Assembly (NCBI RefSeq): GCF_000010805.1
Contig: NC_012522.1
Span: 6,572,001 to 6,636,000 of the forward strand
Reading direction: 5' to 3'
DNA length: 64,000 bases
Source: Rhodococcus opacus B4
GTDB taxonomy: Bacteria; Actinomycetota; Actinomycetes; Mycobacteriales; Mycobacteriaceae
The notes below the pieces were generated by a model that was not told the DNA's origin, made no database searches, and saw nothing but the letters and a program-made list of their open reading frames with translations. This document shows, piece after piece, positions 1 to 8,587 of this stretch (positions are counted from its first letter, which is position 1; the number at the start of each line of letters is the position of its first letter). The position numbers and the translations under genes were made by a program.

Positions 1-32
1 CGACGACCTCGGCTGAGAAGAGTGCTCGAACC

Positions 33-69
33 TTGACCTCGAGCGCAGTTCAGGTTCTAACCTGACCTC
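33..69 (+). promoter_or_regulatory. Leaderless promoter with palindromic operator for the PPOX gene
   Basis: A TTGACC box (33-38) and a TAACCT -10 box (58-63) lie 19 bases apart, and the ATG begins 6 bases after the -10, so the transcript should start at or next to the start codon with no leader. A perfect 7-2-7 palindrome, TCAGGTT-CT-AACCTGA (50-65), covers the -10 box, which is where a repressor would block RNA polymerase. The promoter call rests on consensus and spacing only. Confidence 0.55.
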
Positions 70-483
70 ATGTCCTTCACCGAGCAGGAACTCGTCTACC
101 TGGCCTCACAGCGCATCGGCCGGCTCGCCACGGTGCAACCGGGCGGAACCTTGCAGGTCAGCCCAGTCGGTTTCCACTACAACGCCGACACGTCCACGAT
201 CGACATCCAAGGCTACAACATGGCGTCGAGCCGCAAGTTCCGCAACGTCGCCGACAACGGGAAGGTGGCGTTCGTCGTGGACGACGTGCCGTCCGTCGAC
301 CCGTGGCGGGTCCGCTGCGTCGAAATCCGCGGGCGCGCCGAGGCCCTCGACGACGCCGCCGCCCGGGCGAACGGCCTCGGTGGCCCGACCATCCGCATCC
401 GCCCCGAACGCATCATCAGCTTCGGGCTCGGCGCCACCGATCAGGACGTCCACCAACTCGTCTCGAACGCGCGCGACGTCTGA
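70..483 (+). CDS. PPOX-class (probably F420-dependent) oxidoreductase
   Basis: This 137-residue protein has the pattern of the pyridoxamine-phosphate-oxidase-like split beta-barrel family: an N-terminal helix, a strand with RIGRLATVQPGG where the family has a conserved R/G-L-A-T element, then NADGKVAFV-like core strands (here DNGKVAFVVDD) and a C-terminal arm rich in Arg with RIRPERI. In actinobacteria this length class usually binds deazaflavin F420 or a flavin and reduces small molecules; the true substrate cannot be read from sequence. It stands alone, convergent with the next gene (5 bases apart), and has its own leaderless promoter with a palindrome over the -10 box, so it may be repressor controlled. 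ATG at 70 is the only sensible start. Confidence 0.85.
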   Translation: MSFTEQELVYLASQRIGRLATVQPGGTLQVSPVGFHYNADTSTIDIQGYNMASSRKFRNVADNGKVAFVVDDVPSVDPWRVRCVEIRGRAEALDDAAARANGLGGPTIRIRPERIISFGLGATDQDVHQLVSNARDV

Positions 484-488
484 GCGGA

Positions 489-1082
489 CTACGCGATGTC
501 CGGCGAGTAGCCGGCCGCGAGCGCGGCGACGGTGGACGGCGGCGTCAGGACCGTGGCGGTGCCGCCTGCCGGCCGGTTCGACGGCGTCCCGTATCCGTCG
601 GCCGACCACAGGACGACGGTCTCGTCGAGCACGACCGCGGGTTGGTCGTCGACCAGCACGAAGGCGCCGCGGGGCAACGACGACCACGCGGCCCGGTGTG
701 TTCGCTGACGGGACCCGTCCAGTCGTTCCCCGTGCAACCGGGCGTCCATCTCGTCCGCACTCGGCAGGCCGCCCCCGTGCGCCGCCTGCCACGCGGCACG
801 AAAGTCGTTGTACCGCTCGCGCCTGCAGAGGGCGCACGGCCGGTGTCCGGCGGCCAGCGCCACCGCCTCGTCGTGGAAGAACAGGACCGTGTAATGGCCC
901 TCGCTCCACTGCGGGACCGTGCGCGCCGGGTAGTCGGTGACGCAGATGATCCACCGTGTGCCGGAATGATTCCGTACCACGGAGTGCCCGCGGTGCAGGT
1001 AGCCCCGATTACCCATGAACCGGCCACGCAGCGGAATCGCGACGATGTCGGATCGGGGTGACACACGGTTCCGTTCGGCCAT
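489..1082 (-). CDS. Conserved actinobacterial protein of unknown function with Ada-like CxxC element
   Basis: A 197-residue soluble protein I do not recognise by name. Its N-terminal 50 residues are basic and strand-rich; around residues 69-91 it has FFHDEAVALAAGHRPCALCRRERY, which resembles the second zinc half-site of Ada-type metal-binding modules (phenylalanine, A-x-x-A-G-x-R-P-C-x-x-C-R), giving Cys83 and Cys86. The full set of four cysteines of Ada is not present; Cys47 is the only other nearby one. The remainder is hydrophobic beta-like sequence with SLPRGAFVLVDDQPAVVLD. It faces away from pruA. Metal binding is an inference from the CxxC motif; no enzymatic role can be claimed. Confidence 0.7.
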   Translation of the reverse strand: MAERNRVSPRSDIVAIPLRGRFMGNRGYLHRGHSVVRNHSGTRWIICVTDYPARTVPQWSEGHYTVLFFHDEAVALAAGHRPCALCRRERYNDFRAAWQAAHGGGLPSADEMDARLHGERLDGSRQRTHRAAWSSLPRGAFVLVDDQPAVVLDETVVLWSADGYGTPSNRPAGGTATVLTPPSTVAALAAGYSPDIA

Positions 1083-1241
1083 GCGCCGATGCTAGCCAGC
1101 CCGTCGGCGCGTCAAAACCGGATGGCCACCCCCGTGCAGCGCTAACCTGGGCTCGAGGGTTCCGTTCGGACGGGTGTCCCCGCCCGGACGCGGTTCCCGG
1201 TCACAGTTCCTCACACGATCTGAGGGCAGGAGGCAGGCAGC

Positions 1242-2882
1242 ATGGACGCCATCACCCAGGTTCCGGTGCCCACCAACGAGCCGGTCCACACGTACGCGCC
1301 GGGCAGTCCCGAACGTTCCCGAGTGCAATCCGCGCTCACCGACATCGCTACCAATCCCGTCGACATCCCGCACGTGATCGGTGGCAAACACCGGCACGGC
1401 AACGGCGACCGCGTCGACGTCGTACAACCCCACCGGCACGCCGCCGTGCTCGGCACGCTGCGCAGCGCCACCCACGACGACGCATCGGCGGCGATCGAGG
1501 CGGCCACCGCCGCGGCACCACACTGGCGGGCGCTGTCGTTCGACGACCGGGCCGCCGTGATCCTGCGGGCCGCCGACCTGCTGTCCGGGCCGTGGCGCGA
1601 GACGCTCGCCGCGGCGACGATGCTCGGGCAGTCGAAGTCGGTCCAGCAGGCGGAGATCGACGCACCGTGCGAGCTGATCGACTTCTGGCGCTTCAACGTT
1701 CACTTCGCCCGCCAGATCCTCGCCGATCAGCCGATCTCGTCGCCCGGCGTGTGGAATCGGCTCGAATACCGTCCGCTGGAGGGCTTCGTCTACGCGATCA
1801 CGCCGTTCAACTTCAGCGCGATCGCCGGCAATCTGCCGACCGCGCCCGCGCTGATGGGCAACACGGTGATCTGGAAGCCGTCGTCGACGCAGACAGTCGC
1901 CGCGTACTGGACGATCAAACTGCTCGAAGCGGCGGGCATGCCCCCGGGGGTGATCAATCTGCTCACCGGCAGTGGGCAGGCGGTGTCGGAGGTGCTGCTG
2001 AGCGATCCCCGGCTCGCCGGAATCCACTTCACGGGTTCGACCCGCACGTTCCAGCACCTGTGGAGCGAGGTGGGTGCGAACATCGGGAAATACGCGGGTT
2101 ACCCAAGGCTGGTCGGGGAGACCGGCGGCAAGGACTTCGTGGTCGCGCACGCCTCGGCCGACGAGGACGTGCTGCGGACGGCGCTGATCCGCGGCGCTTT
2201 CGAGTACCAGGGCCAGAAGTGTTCGGCCGCCTCCCGTGCGTACGTTCCGAAGTCGCTGTGGCGGAGGATGCGGGACACGTTCACGGCGGAGGTCGACGCC
2301 CTCACCTACGGGGACGTGACGGACCTGGAGAACTTCGGCGGGGCGCTCATCGACCGGCGCGCGTACGACAAGAACGTCGCGGCCATCGAACGCGCCCGCG
2401 GTGCGGCGGGTCTCGAGATCGCCGTCGGCGGCAAGTACGACGACAGCGTCGGCTACTTCGTCCGTCCCACCGTGCTCCTCGCGGACGACCCGGCCGACGA
2501 GGCGATGACCACCGAGTACTTCGGCCCGATCCTGACGGTGCACGTGTACGACGACTCGGGCCCGAACGCGTTCGCCGACGTGCTCGCCAAGGTCGATTCG
2601 GCGGCCCCGTACGCGCTGACCGGTGCGGTGATCGCGGACGACCGGCAGGCCGTCGAGCAGGCGACGTCGGCGCTGCGGTTCACCGCCGGAAACTTCTACG
2701 TCAACGACAAGCCGACCGGTGCCGTCGTCGGGCAGCAACCGTTCGGCGGTGCCCGCGCGTCCGGCACCAACGACAAAGCCGGGTCCAAACTCAACCTGCT
2801 GCGCTGGGTGTCGGCCCGCACCATCAAGGAGACGTTCGTCCCCGCCACCGATTACCGATATCCGCACATGGGATCGGAATGA
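1242..2882 (+). CDS. pruA: L-glutamate gamma-semialdehyde (1-pyrroline-5-carboxylate) dehydrogenase
   Basis: Oxidises glutamate-5-semialdehyde, in equilibrium with pyrroline-5-carboxylate, to glutamate with NAD; it is the second step of proline degradation. The 546 residues show the aldehyde dehydrogenase fold: cofactor strand with ITPFNFSAIAGN (186-197), GSTRTF near 265, the general-base glutamate in GETGGKDF (Glu293) and the nucleophile in GQKCSAASR (Cys327), followed by the QQPFGGARASGTNDKAG element near the C terminus. Length fits the stand-alone PruA type (about 540). A strong GGCAGGAGG ribosome site precedes the ATG. The stop overlaps the ATG of the proline dehydrogenase gene (ATGA), so the two steps are translationally coupled and probably pass the intermediate directly. 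Confidence 0.96.
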   Translation: MDAITQVPVPTNEPVHTYAPGSPERSRVQSALTDIATNPVDIPHVIGGKHRHGNGDRVDVVQPHRHAAVLGTLRSATHDDASAAIEAATAAAPHWRALSFDDRAAVILRAADLLSGPWRETLAAATMLGQSKSVQQAEIDAPCELIDFWRFNVHFARQILADQPISSPGVWNRLEYRPLEGFVYAITPFNFSAIAGNLPTAPALMGNTVIWKPSSTQTVAAYWTIKLLEAAGMPPGVINLLTGSGQAVSEVLLSDPRLAGIHFTGSTRTFQHLWSEVGANIGKYAGYPRLVGETGGKDFVVAHASADEDVLRTALIRGAFEYQGQKCSAASRAYVPKSLWRRMRDTFTAEVDALTYGDVTDLENFGGALIDRRAYDKNVAAIERARGAAGLEIAVGGKYDDSVGYFVRPTVLLADDPADEAMTTEYFGPILTVHVYDDSGPNAFADVLAKVDSAAPYALTGAVIADDRQAVEQATSALRFTAGNFYVNDKPTGAVVGQQPFGGARASGTNDKAGSKLNLLRWVSARTIKETFVPATDYRYPHMGSE

Positions 2883-3856
2883 AGGCGCCGACGGTTCTGG
2901 CGAATCCGCTCCGCCCGGCGATCCTCGCGGCGGCCCGGTCGTCGCGCGTCAAGCGGGCGGTCACCGGCGCCCCGGTCACCCGGAAACTGGTCGACCGCTT
3001 CGTCGCGGGCGAGAGCCGGGAGTCGGCGCTCGCGTCCGTCCGGGAGATCCTCGATTCGGGCCGGTCGGTGTCGATCGACTTCCTCGGTGAGGACACCCGT
3101 GACGCGGCGGGCGCGCAGGCGACGGTCGACGAGTATCTGGCGCTCGTCGCGGATCTCGGTGCCCTGCCGGAAGCAGCGGACAAGGGATCGGGGGTCCGGC
3201 GGCTCGAGGTGTCGATGAAGTTGTCGGCGCTCGGCCAGGCGCTCGCAGGCGACGGCACACGGATCGCCACCGCCAACGCCCGCACGATCTGCGCCGCCGC
3301 CGAGGCCGCCGGGGTGTGGGTGACCGTGGACGCCGAAGACCACACGACCACCGATTCGACGCTCGCGATCGTCCGCGAACTCCGCACCGACTTCCCGTGG
3401 CTCGGTGCCGTCGTGCAGTCGTATCTGCGTCGCACCGAGAACGACTGCCGCGCACTCGCAGGCCCCGGCTCGCGGGTCCGGCTCTGCAAGGGGGCGTACC
3501 GGGAACCCGAGTCGGTGGCATTCAAGGACCGCGCCGCCGTGGACGCCTCGTATCTGCGCTGCCTGACGATTCTCGTGGAGGGCGACGGGTATCCGATGGT
3601 GGCCTCGCACGATCCCGCCGTCATCGACGCGGTGGCACCGCTGGTCGGGCGCACCGGCCGCGCGGCGGACGCCTACGAGCACCAGATGCTGTTCGGGATC
3701 CGGGACCTCGAGCAACGCCGGCTCGCCAACGAGGACAAGCAGGTTCGGGTATACGTGCCGTACGGAAGCCAGTGGTACGCGTACTTCATGCGGCGACTGG
3801 CCGAGCGTCCCTCGAACCTGCGCTTCTTCCTCCGGTCGGTGGTCACGCGGGACTGA
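2879..3856 (+). CDS. Proline dehydrogenase (stand-alone PRODH)
   Basis: Catalyses the FAD-dependent first step of proline catabolism, proline to pyrroline-5-carboxylate, at the inner face of the membrane. The 325-residue protein has the distorted TIM-barrel motifs of PRODH: EVSMKLSALG (110-119), QSYLRRTEND (180-189), RLCKGAYREP (201-210), DAYEHQMLFG, and the C-terminal helix with YFMRRLAERPSN that carries the substrate-binding Arg pair. I start it at ATG 2879 because this overlaps the pruA stop; the open frame continues upstream only as antisense-like noise inside pruA. M. tuberculosis has the same gene pair (Rv1187-Rv1188). Known family biochemistry supports the function; the flavin contact residues were not checked individually. 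Confidence 0.95.
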   Translation: MKAPTVLANPLRPAILAAARSSRVKRAVTGAPVTRKLVDRFVAGESRESALASVREILDSGRSVSIDFLGEDTRDAAGAQATVDEYLALVADLGALPEAADKGSGVRRLEVSMKLSALGQALAGDGTRIATANARTICAAAEAAGVWVTVDAEDHTTTDSTLAIVRELRTDFPWLGAVVQSYLRRTENDCRALAGPGSRVRLCKGAYREPESVAFKDRAAVDASYLRCLTILVEGDGYPMVASHDPAVIDAVAPLVGRTGRAADAYEHQMLFGIRDLEQRRLANEDKQVRVYVPYGSQWYAYFMRRLAERPSNLRFFLRSVVTRD

Positions 3857-3889
3857 ACGCCGATCGGTTCCCGTGGGGGATCGCCGTTG

Positions 3890-3901
3890 TAAGGTTTCGC
3901 G
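3890..3901 (+). promoter_or_regulatory. Leaderless promoter -10 box for the rhomboid-like gene
   Basis: TAAGGT at 3890-3895 followed by six bases and the GTG start at 3902. This is the leaderless arrangement seen repeatedly in this window and suggests that the rhomboid-like gene has its own promoter in addition to read-through from the proline genes. Confidence 0.5.
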
Positions 3902-4561
3902 GTGACGACTTCGGGCGGCGGATGGGCCAGTGCGGTCCTCTTCGCCGTCGTCCTCGTGCTCGCCACGATGCTCGCGTCGACCCGCCTCGGCGAGGTCCGG
4001 CTCACCCGTCCGCCGCGCACCGCGGTGGTGCTGTGGCTGCTCATCGCCGTGCCGTCACTGCTGCAGATCGCCGTTCCCGCCGTCCTCGACGCCCTCGAGC
4101 GTGACCCCGACCAGATCCGGGACCACCAGTGGTGGCGGATCTTCACGTCGGTCGCGGTGCAGGACGGGGGAGTGGCCGGAACCGTGGTGAACCTGCTCGT
4201 CCTCGCCTGGCTAGCGCCGCTCGCGGTGCGGGTGTGGGGTGGAGTCCGCGCCGTGCTGCTGTTCGTGGCGAGCCAGATCATCTTCGGCCTGTTCACCGCG
4301 TTCCTGTTCCCGTCGCCCGGCGCGGGCAACTCGGGTGCCACGCTCGCGCTGGCCGCGTCGTTCGCGGGGCTGGTGGTGATGCAATCCAAGGAATGGCGGG
4401 TCCTCGCCGCGAGCGGGGGCATCGTGCTCGCCGGTGTGCTGCTGGTGGTGGTCGACGACGCCCACGGACTGGCCGTCCTGACCGGGGCGCTGCTGGGTGC
4501 GGCACTCGCCACCGTGAGTCCCCCGACGGGAGACCCGACCGACCGCGTCCGGACCCTGTGA
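3902..4561 (+). CDS. Rhomboid-family intramembrane serine protease
   Basis: A 219-residue integral membrane protein with about six hydrophobic segments. Rhomboid features are visible: QWWRIFTS (76-83) resembles the conserved W-R loop before TM2, the serine motif GxSG appears as GNSG (142-145, Ser144), and the TM6 histidine with small-residue packing appears as AHGLAVLTGALLG (His188). The family cleaves transmembrane helices of substrate proteins inside the bilayer; no substrate is suggested here. The usual HxxxN contact in TM2 is not clear, so proteolytic activity is likely but not certain. GTG 3902 is chosen for its leaderless -10 box. It sits 45 bases after the proline dehydrogenase gene and 12 bases before the acyl-CoA synthetase. 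Confidence 0.75.
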   Translation: MTTSGGGWASAVLFAVVLVLATMLASTRLGEVRLTRPPRTAVVLWLLIAVPSLLQIAVPAVLDALERDPDQIRDHQWWRIFTSVAVQDGGVAGTVVNLLVLAWLAPLAVRVWGGVRAVLLFVASQIIFGLFTAFLFPSPGAGNSGATLALAASFAGLVVMQSKEWRVLAASGGIVLAGVLLVVVDDAHGLAVLTGALLGAALATVSPPTGDPTDRVRTL

Positions 4562-4573
4562 GAAGCTGTCGAT

Positions 4574-5974
4574 GTGCTGCTGCGATCTCTGAATCCTCTG
4601 GCCGTCGCCCGGGGCGACGACATTCCCGACGCCATCCGGATCGGCGACACCACCCTGTCGCGCGGTGACGTGCTCGGTGCGGCGACCTCCGTGGCCGAAC
4701 GGGTGGCACGCGCGGATCGGGTCGCGATCCTCGCCACCCCCACCGCGACCACCGTGCTCGCCGTCGTGGGCTGCCTCATCGCCGGTGTGACCGCGGTGCC
4801 GGTGCCGCCGGATTCCGGCCCCGCCGAACTCGAGCACATCCTGCGCGATTCCGGCGCGCAGGCGTGGCTCGGTGAGGCGCCGGCGGACGCGGCGGGTCTG
4901 CCCGTCGTTCCGGTGCGCGTCCACGCCCGGTCGTGGCACAGCTACCCCGAACCGCCCGAGTCTGCCGTCGCGTTCGTGCTCTACACGTCCGGCACCACGG
5001 GACCGCCGAAGGGGGTCCTGATCAGCAGGAAGGCCATCGCCGCCGGCCTCGACGCCCTCGCGGACGCCTGGCAGTGGACCGGCAACGACACTCTGGTGCA
5101 AGGACTTCCGCTGTTCCACATCCACGGGCTGATCCTCGGCGTACTGGGACCGTTGCGTATCGGCAGCCGGCTCGTCCACACGGTCAAACCCACCCCGGCG
5201 GCCTACGCCGCGGCGCGGGGAACGATGTATTTCGGTGTCCCCACGGTGTGGAGTCGCATCGCAGACGACCCCGAGTCGGCGCGGGCGCTGTCGGGTGCGC
5301 GACTGCTGGTGTCGGGGAGCGCCCCGCTGCCCGTCCCGGTGTTCGAGAAGGTGCAGGAGCTGACGGGGCTCGCACTCGTCGAGCGGTACGGCATGAGCGA
5401 GACGATGCTCACGCTCAGCACCCGGGCCGACGGCGAGCGTCGCCCGGGGTGGGTCGGTGTGCCGCTCCGCGGCGTCGAGACCCGGTTGCGCGACGAGCGT
5501 GGCGGCGACGTCCCCCACGACGGCGAATCCATCGGCGGTCTGCAGGTGCGGGGGCCGATGCTGTTCGACGGCTACCTCGGCAGGCCCGACGCGACCGCCG
5601 AATCGTTCACGGACGACGGCTTCTTCAAGACCGGCGACGTCGCCGTCATCGATCCGGGCGGGTTCCACCGTATCGTCGGCCGCGAATCCACGGACCTCAT
5701 CAAATCGGGCGGATTCCGCGTCGGGGCGGGCGAGGTGGAGACGTCGCTCCTCGGCCACCCGAGCGTGCGGGAGGCGGCGGTCGTCGGCATCCCCGACCCG
5801 GATCTCGGTCAGCGGCTCGTGGCGTTCGTGGTGGGGGACGACGTGTCGGAGACCGCGCTGATCGAGCACGTGGCCACCGAACTGTCGGTGCACAAGCGGC
5901 CCCGCGAGATTCGCGTCGTCGAGTCGCTTCCCCGCAACGCGATGGGCAAGGTGCAGAAGAAGCAGCTGTTCTGA
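4574..5974 (+). CDS. Short AMP-forming acyl-CoA synthetase (malonyl/fatty-acyl type)
   Basis: Member of the adenylate-forming ligase superfamily: it would activate a carboxylic acid with ATP and join it to CoA. The P-loop-like motif YTSGTTGPPKGV lies at 137-148, the aromatic/substrate motif ERYGMSET near 275, the DGFFKTGDVA hinge region follows, and the catalytic lysine motif NAMGKVQKKQLF ends the protein. At 466 residues it is shorter than FadD-type ligases (540-600) and close to malonyl-CoA synthetase MatB in size and in details such as PRNAMGKVQK, so a short-chain or dicarboxylic substrate is plausible. Start GTG 4574 lies 12 bases after the rhomboid-like gene, with GAAGCT six bases upstream as a weak leaderless -10. 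Confidence 0.85.
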   Translation: MLLRSLNPLAVARGDDIPDAIRIGDTTLSRGDVLGAATSVAERVARADRVAILATPTATTVLAVVGCLIAGVTAVPVPPDSGPAELEHILRDSGAQAWLGEAPADAAGLPVVPVRVHARSWHSYPEPPESAVAFVLYTSGTTGPPKGVLISRKAIAAGLDALADAWQWTGNDTLVQGLPLFHIHGLILGVLGPLRIGSRLVHTVKPTPAAYAAARGTMYFGVPTVWSRIADDPESARALSGARLLVSGSAPLPVPVFEKVQELTGLALVERYGMSETMLTLSTRADGERRPGWVGVPLRGVETRLRDERGGDVPHDGESIGGLQVRGPMLFDGYLGRPDATAESFTDDGFFKTGDVAVIDPGGFHRIVGRESTDLIKSGGFRVGAGEVETSLLGHPSVREAAVVGIPDPDLGQRLVAFVVGDDVSETALIEHVATELSVHKRPREIRVVESLPRNAMGKVQKKQLF

Positions 5975-6026
5975 AATCGGTAAGGTGGCGGGCGATACCG
6001 GCCCAACACGGATTGGCAGGCGCACA

Positions 6027-7067
6027 GTGAGTGTCGAGAGCATCGTCCACAGCCCCCGGATCGTCCTCGCCTTCCGGCCGGACGGCGCGCCCACCGCCGA
6101 CAACTTCCGGCTCGAGGCGGTGAATCTCCCCGGCCCCGCCGACGGCCAGGTGCTGATCCGCGTCATCTACCTGTCGCTCGACCCGTACATGCGCGGCCGG
6201 ATGAGTGCCGCCGAGTCGTACGCAGACCCGGTCGAGATCGACGAGGTCATGGTCGGTGGCACCGTCGGGCAGGTCGTCGATTCCCGGCACCCGGACTTCG
6301 CCACCGGTGATTACGTTCTCGGGTACGCGGGCTGGCAGTCGCACGCCGTGGTCGACGGCAACCAGCTCCGCCGACTCGACCCCGCCGCCGCGCCGTTGTC
6401 GACCGCGGTCGGAGTGCTCGGCATGCCCGGCTTCACCGCGTACTCCGGCCTGTTGAAGATCGGGCAACCGAAGGCGGGCGAGACGGTGGTCGTCGCGGCG
6501 GCCAGCGGTCCGGTCGGCTCGGCCGTGGGACAGATCGCGAAACTGAAGGGTGCCCGGGCCGTCGGGATCGCCGGCGGACCGCAGAAGTGCGCCTACCTGC
6601 TGGACGAACTCGGATTCGACGCCGCCGTCGATCACCGGTCCCCGAACTTCGCCGAGGAACTGCGCGCCGCGTGCCCCGGCGGGATCGACGTCTACTTCGA
6701 GAACGTCGGCGGCGCCGTGGCCGCTGCGGTGCTGCCGCTGCTCAACCTGTATGCGCGAGTTCCGGTGTGCGGCCTGATCGCGCAGTACAACGACACGGAG
6801 GCTCCCGCGGGACCGGATCGGCTGCCCGGGTTCTTCAGCCGGGTGCTCGTCAAGAGCCTCACGATCCGCGGATTCATCCAGAACGAGTTCGTCCCCGAGT
6901 TGTACGCGGACTTCCAGTGCGACGTGTCCGGATGGATCCGGGACGGCCGATTCGCCTACCGCGAGGACGTCGTCGACGGGCTCGAGAACGCGCCCGCGGC
7001 ATTCATCGGGCTCCTCCGGGGCAGCAATTTCGGCAAGCTGGTGGTCCGGGTCGCCGAGGAGAACTGA
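6027..7067 (+). CDS. MDR-superfamily NADP-dependent oxidoreductase (CurA/leukotriene reductase type)
   Basis: A zinc-free medium-chain reductase of the type that reduces alpha,beta-unsaturated ketones or aldehydes with NADPH. Visible motifs are LSLDPYMRGRMS near the N terminus, GMPGFTAYSGL, the Rossmann segment AASGPVGSAVGQIAK, IDVYFENVGG and the C-terminal LLRGSNFGKLVV, all characteristic of this subgroup. I place the start at GTG 6027 because a TAAGGT -10 box lies at 5980-5985 and GGCAGG precedes 6027; an upstream GTG at 5985 overlaps that box and would add 14 residues with no family similarity. From 6027 the protein is 346 residues, the normal size. It follows the acyl-CoA synthetase on the same strand. 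Confidence 0.85.
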   Translation: MSVESIVHSPRIVLAFRPDGAPTADNFRLEAVNLPGPADGQVLIRVIYLSLDPYMRGRMSAAESYADPVEIDEVMVGGTVGQVVDSRHPDFATGDYVLGYAGWQSHAVVDGNQLRRLDPAAAPLSTAVGVLGMPGFTAYSGLLKIGQPKAGETVVVAAASGPVGSAVGQIAKLKGARAVGIAGGPQKCAYLLDELGFDAAVDHRSPNFAEELRAACPGGIDVYFENVGGAVAAAVLPLLNLYARVPVCGLIAQYNDTEAPAGPDRLPGFFSRVLVKSLTIRGFIQNEFVPELYADFQCDVSGWIRDGRFAYREDVVDGLENAPAAFIGLLRGSNFGKLVVRVAEEN

Positions 7068-7087
7068 CGCAACGGATCTCCTGTATT

Positions 7088-7126
7088 CGCCCTGGACAGG
7101 GCGCTGTCGTGATACAACTGTGACAG
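7088..7126 (+). promoter_or_regulatory. Hairpin and dyad upstream of the PucR-type regulator
   Basis: A perfect hairpin CGCCCT-GGAC-AGGGCG (7088-7103) is followed directly by a CTGTC/GACAG inverted repeat (from 7104). The first could end transcription of the MDR gene, though no T run follows; the second could be an operator for the PucR-type protein encoded next. Confidence 0.35.
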
Positions 7127-7205
7127 AAGCGGACCCTCGTTATGTTTGCGTGATGTCGATGATGCGGGAGTTCGGTGTCATCCACACATGGGAGTGGTCA
7201 GAGCT

Positions 7206-8444
7206 ATGACGAATCACAGTCCCGGGGCGGGTTCGCAGATCCTCGTCGACGGCAGGCCTGCCTCCGCTCCGCTGCGCGACACGCTGACAGTCGCGCAGAA
7301 ACTGGTCCGGCATTTCGCCGACAACGTCACCCCGTGCGGTTCGCTGCCCGGCGAACAACTGCAGAGCGATGTCATGGATTTCACGATCGTCTGCCTCGGT
7401 CTCGGCATCCAGATGCTCGACGAGGGCATCAGCCCGACGGACGAGGACCTCGCGGAGGTACGCAACAGTTCCGCGCGCTGGGCCCGCGAGGGATTCCCGC
7501 TGAAACTCGTGCTCCGCATCCTCCACGAAGGCATCCGCGAGGCCGGCGACCTCGTCGCCTCGAACGCCCGCGACGAAGACCTGCCCGAACTCCTGGTCAT
7601 CCAGAAGGTGATGTTCACCCTCCTCGAATCAGTGACGGTCGCCGCCACGACCAGCTACGTGGAGGAACTCGAAGCGGTCAACAGCGAACGCGACGGCGCC
7701 GCAGTCAATCTCGTCACTGCGCTGCTCAGCGGCAGAAAGGCGGCCACCGCGGCCCGGCATGCGGGAGTGGAGCTGGCCGACGAGTACGTGGTGCTGGGGC
7801 TGTCGATTCCCTCGCATCCCACCGAGGCCGTGACCCACCGGCGCAAAGCCGTCGTCGCCCGGCAGAAGCTGCGCCGGTTGCAGATCGAGCTGGCGGACGC
7901 CGCGGGTGGGGTGGCGCTCTGTTCGCTGAGCCCGGACGGCGGAACACTGTTGCTTCCGGGCTCACCCGAGCGGGCGTGGATGGTCTCCCTGCTCGACCGG
8001 ATCGGAGCGGCCGCCGGGGTTCTCCTCACCGCCACGGCGACGCGGGTCCGGACTGCCGGTATCCCCGCGGCGGCGGACCAGGTCCACGAACTCCTCGACC
8101 TCGCCCATCAGCTGGCCCTGGAGCCGGGCCTCTACGAGATGGACGATCTGGCGCTCGAATACCAGCTCACCCGGCCGGGGCCGGGACGAACGCACCTGGC
8201 CCGGCTCCTCGAGCCGCTGCAGGGCTCACCCGAACTGATCGAGACGCTCGAGGTGCACATCGGACACGATCTGAATCGGCAGCGCACCGCGAAGCAGATG
8301 CACCTGCACACCAACACGGTGGACTACCGGCTCAAGCGGGTGGCGCAGTTGACGGGCTGCGATCCGACCCGGCCCTCCGGGCTACGGCGAATCCAGGCCG
8401 CGCTCGTGGCACGCCGGCTCGAGGTCGAGCAACCCGATCGCTGA
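7206..8444 (+). CDS. PucR-family transcriptional regulator
   Basis: A 412-residue regulator. The C terminus carries the PucR helix-turn-helix (LIETLEVHIGHDLNRQ... then AKQMHLHTNTVDYRLKRVAQLTG), and the N-terminal half (FADNVTPCGSLPGEQL, FPLKLVLRILHEG) matches the RsbR-like sensory domain often fused to it, with a GGDEF-like linker between. Members activate catabolic operons for purines, proline or other nitrogen sources in actinobacteria; in Streptomyces a PucR-type protein controls proline use. Its place at the end of a segment starting with pruA and proline dehydrogenase makes proline control possible but unproven. ATG 7206 is chosen because GGGAG lies about 11 bases upstream; longer in-frame starts lack a ribosome site. 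Confidence 0.88.
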   Translation: MTNHSPGAGSQILVDGRPASAPLRDTLTVAQKLVRHFADNVTPCGSLPGEQLQSDVMDFTIVCLGLGIQMLDEGISPTDEDLAEVRNSSARWAREGFPLKLVLRILHEGIREAGDLVASNARDEDLPELLVIQKVMFTLLESVTVAATTSYVEELEAVNSERDGAAVNLVTALLSGRKAATAARHAGVELADEYVVLGLSIPSHPTEAVTHRRKAVVARQKLRRLQIELADAAGGVALCSLSPDGGTLLLPGSPERAWMVSLLDRIGAAAGVLLTATATRVRTAGIPAAADQVHELLDLAHQLALEPGLYEMDDLALEYQLTRPGPGRTHLARLLEPLQGSPELIETLEVHIGHDLNRQRTAKQMHLHTNTVDYRLKRVAQLTGCDPTRPSGLRRIQAALVARRLEVEQPDR

Positions 8445-8587
8445 CCGGTGCGCTCGCGCCGGCTCGGAAATTCCCGTCACCAGCGCAAAGTCCAGCAGCG
8501 CACTGTTCGCTACGATGTGGGCCGGATCATATTCGGTTCGGGGTGACGGTGGTCGTCTCGTGACCGAACTGTTAGAGGGGGCAGGCG

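Noticed and set aside
1092..2867. 591-codon frame opposite pruA
   Set aside because: Composition of a shadow frame; pruA has intact catalytic residues.
5985..6026. Longer N terminus of the MDR reductase from GTG 5985
   Set aside because: That GTG overlaps a likely -10 box, and the added 14 residues do not resemble the family.
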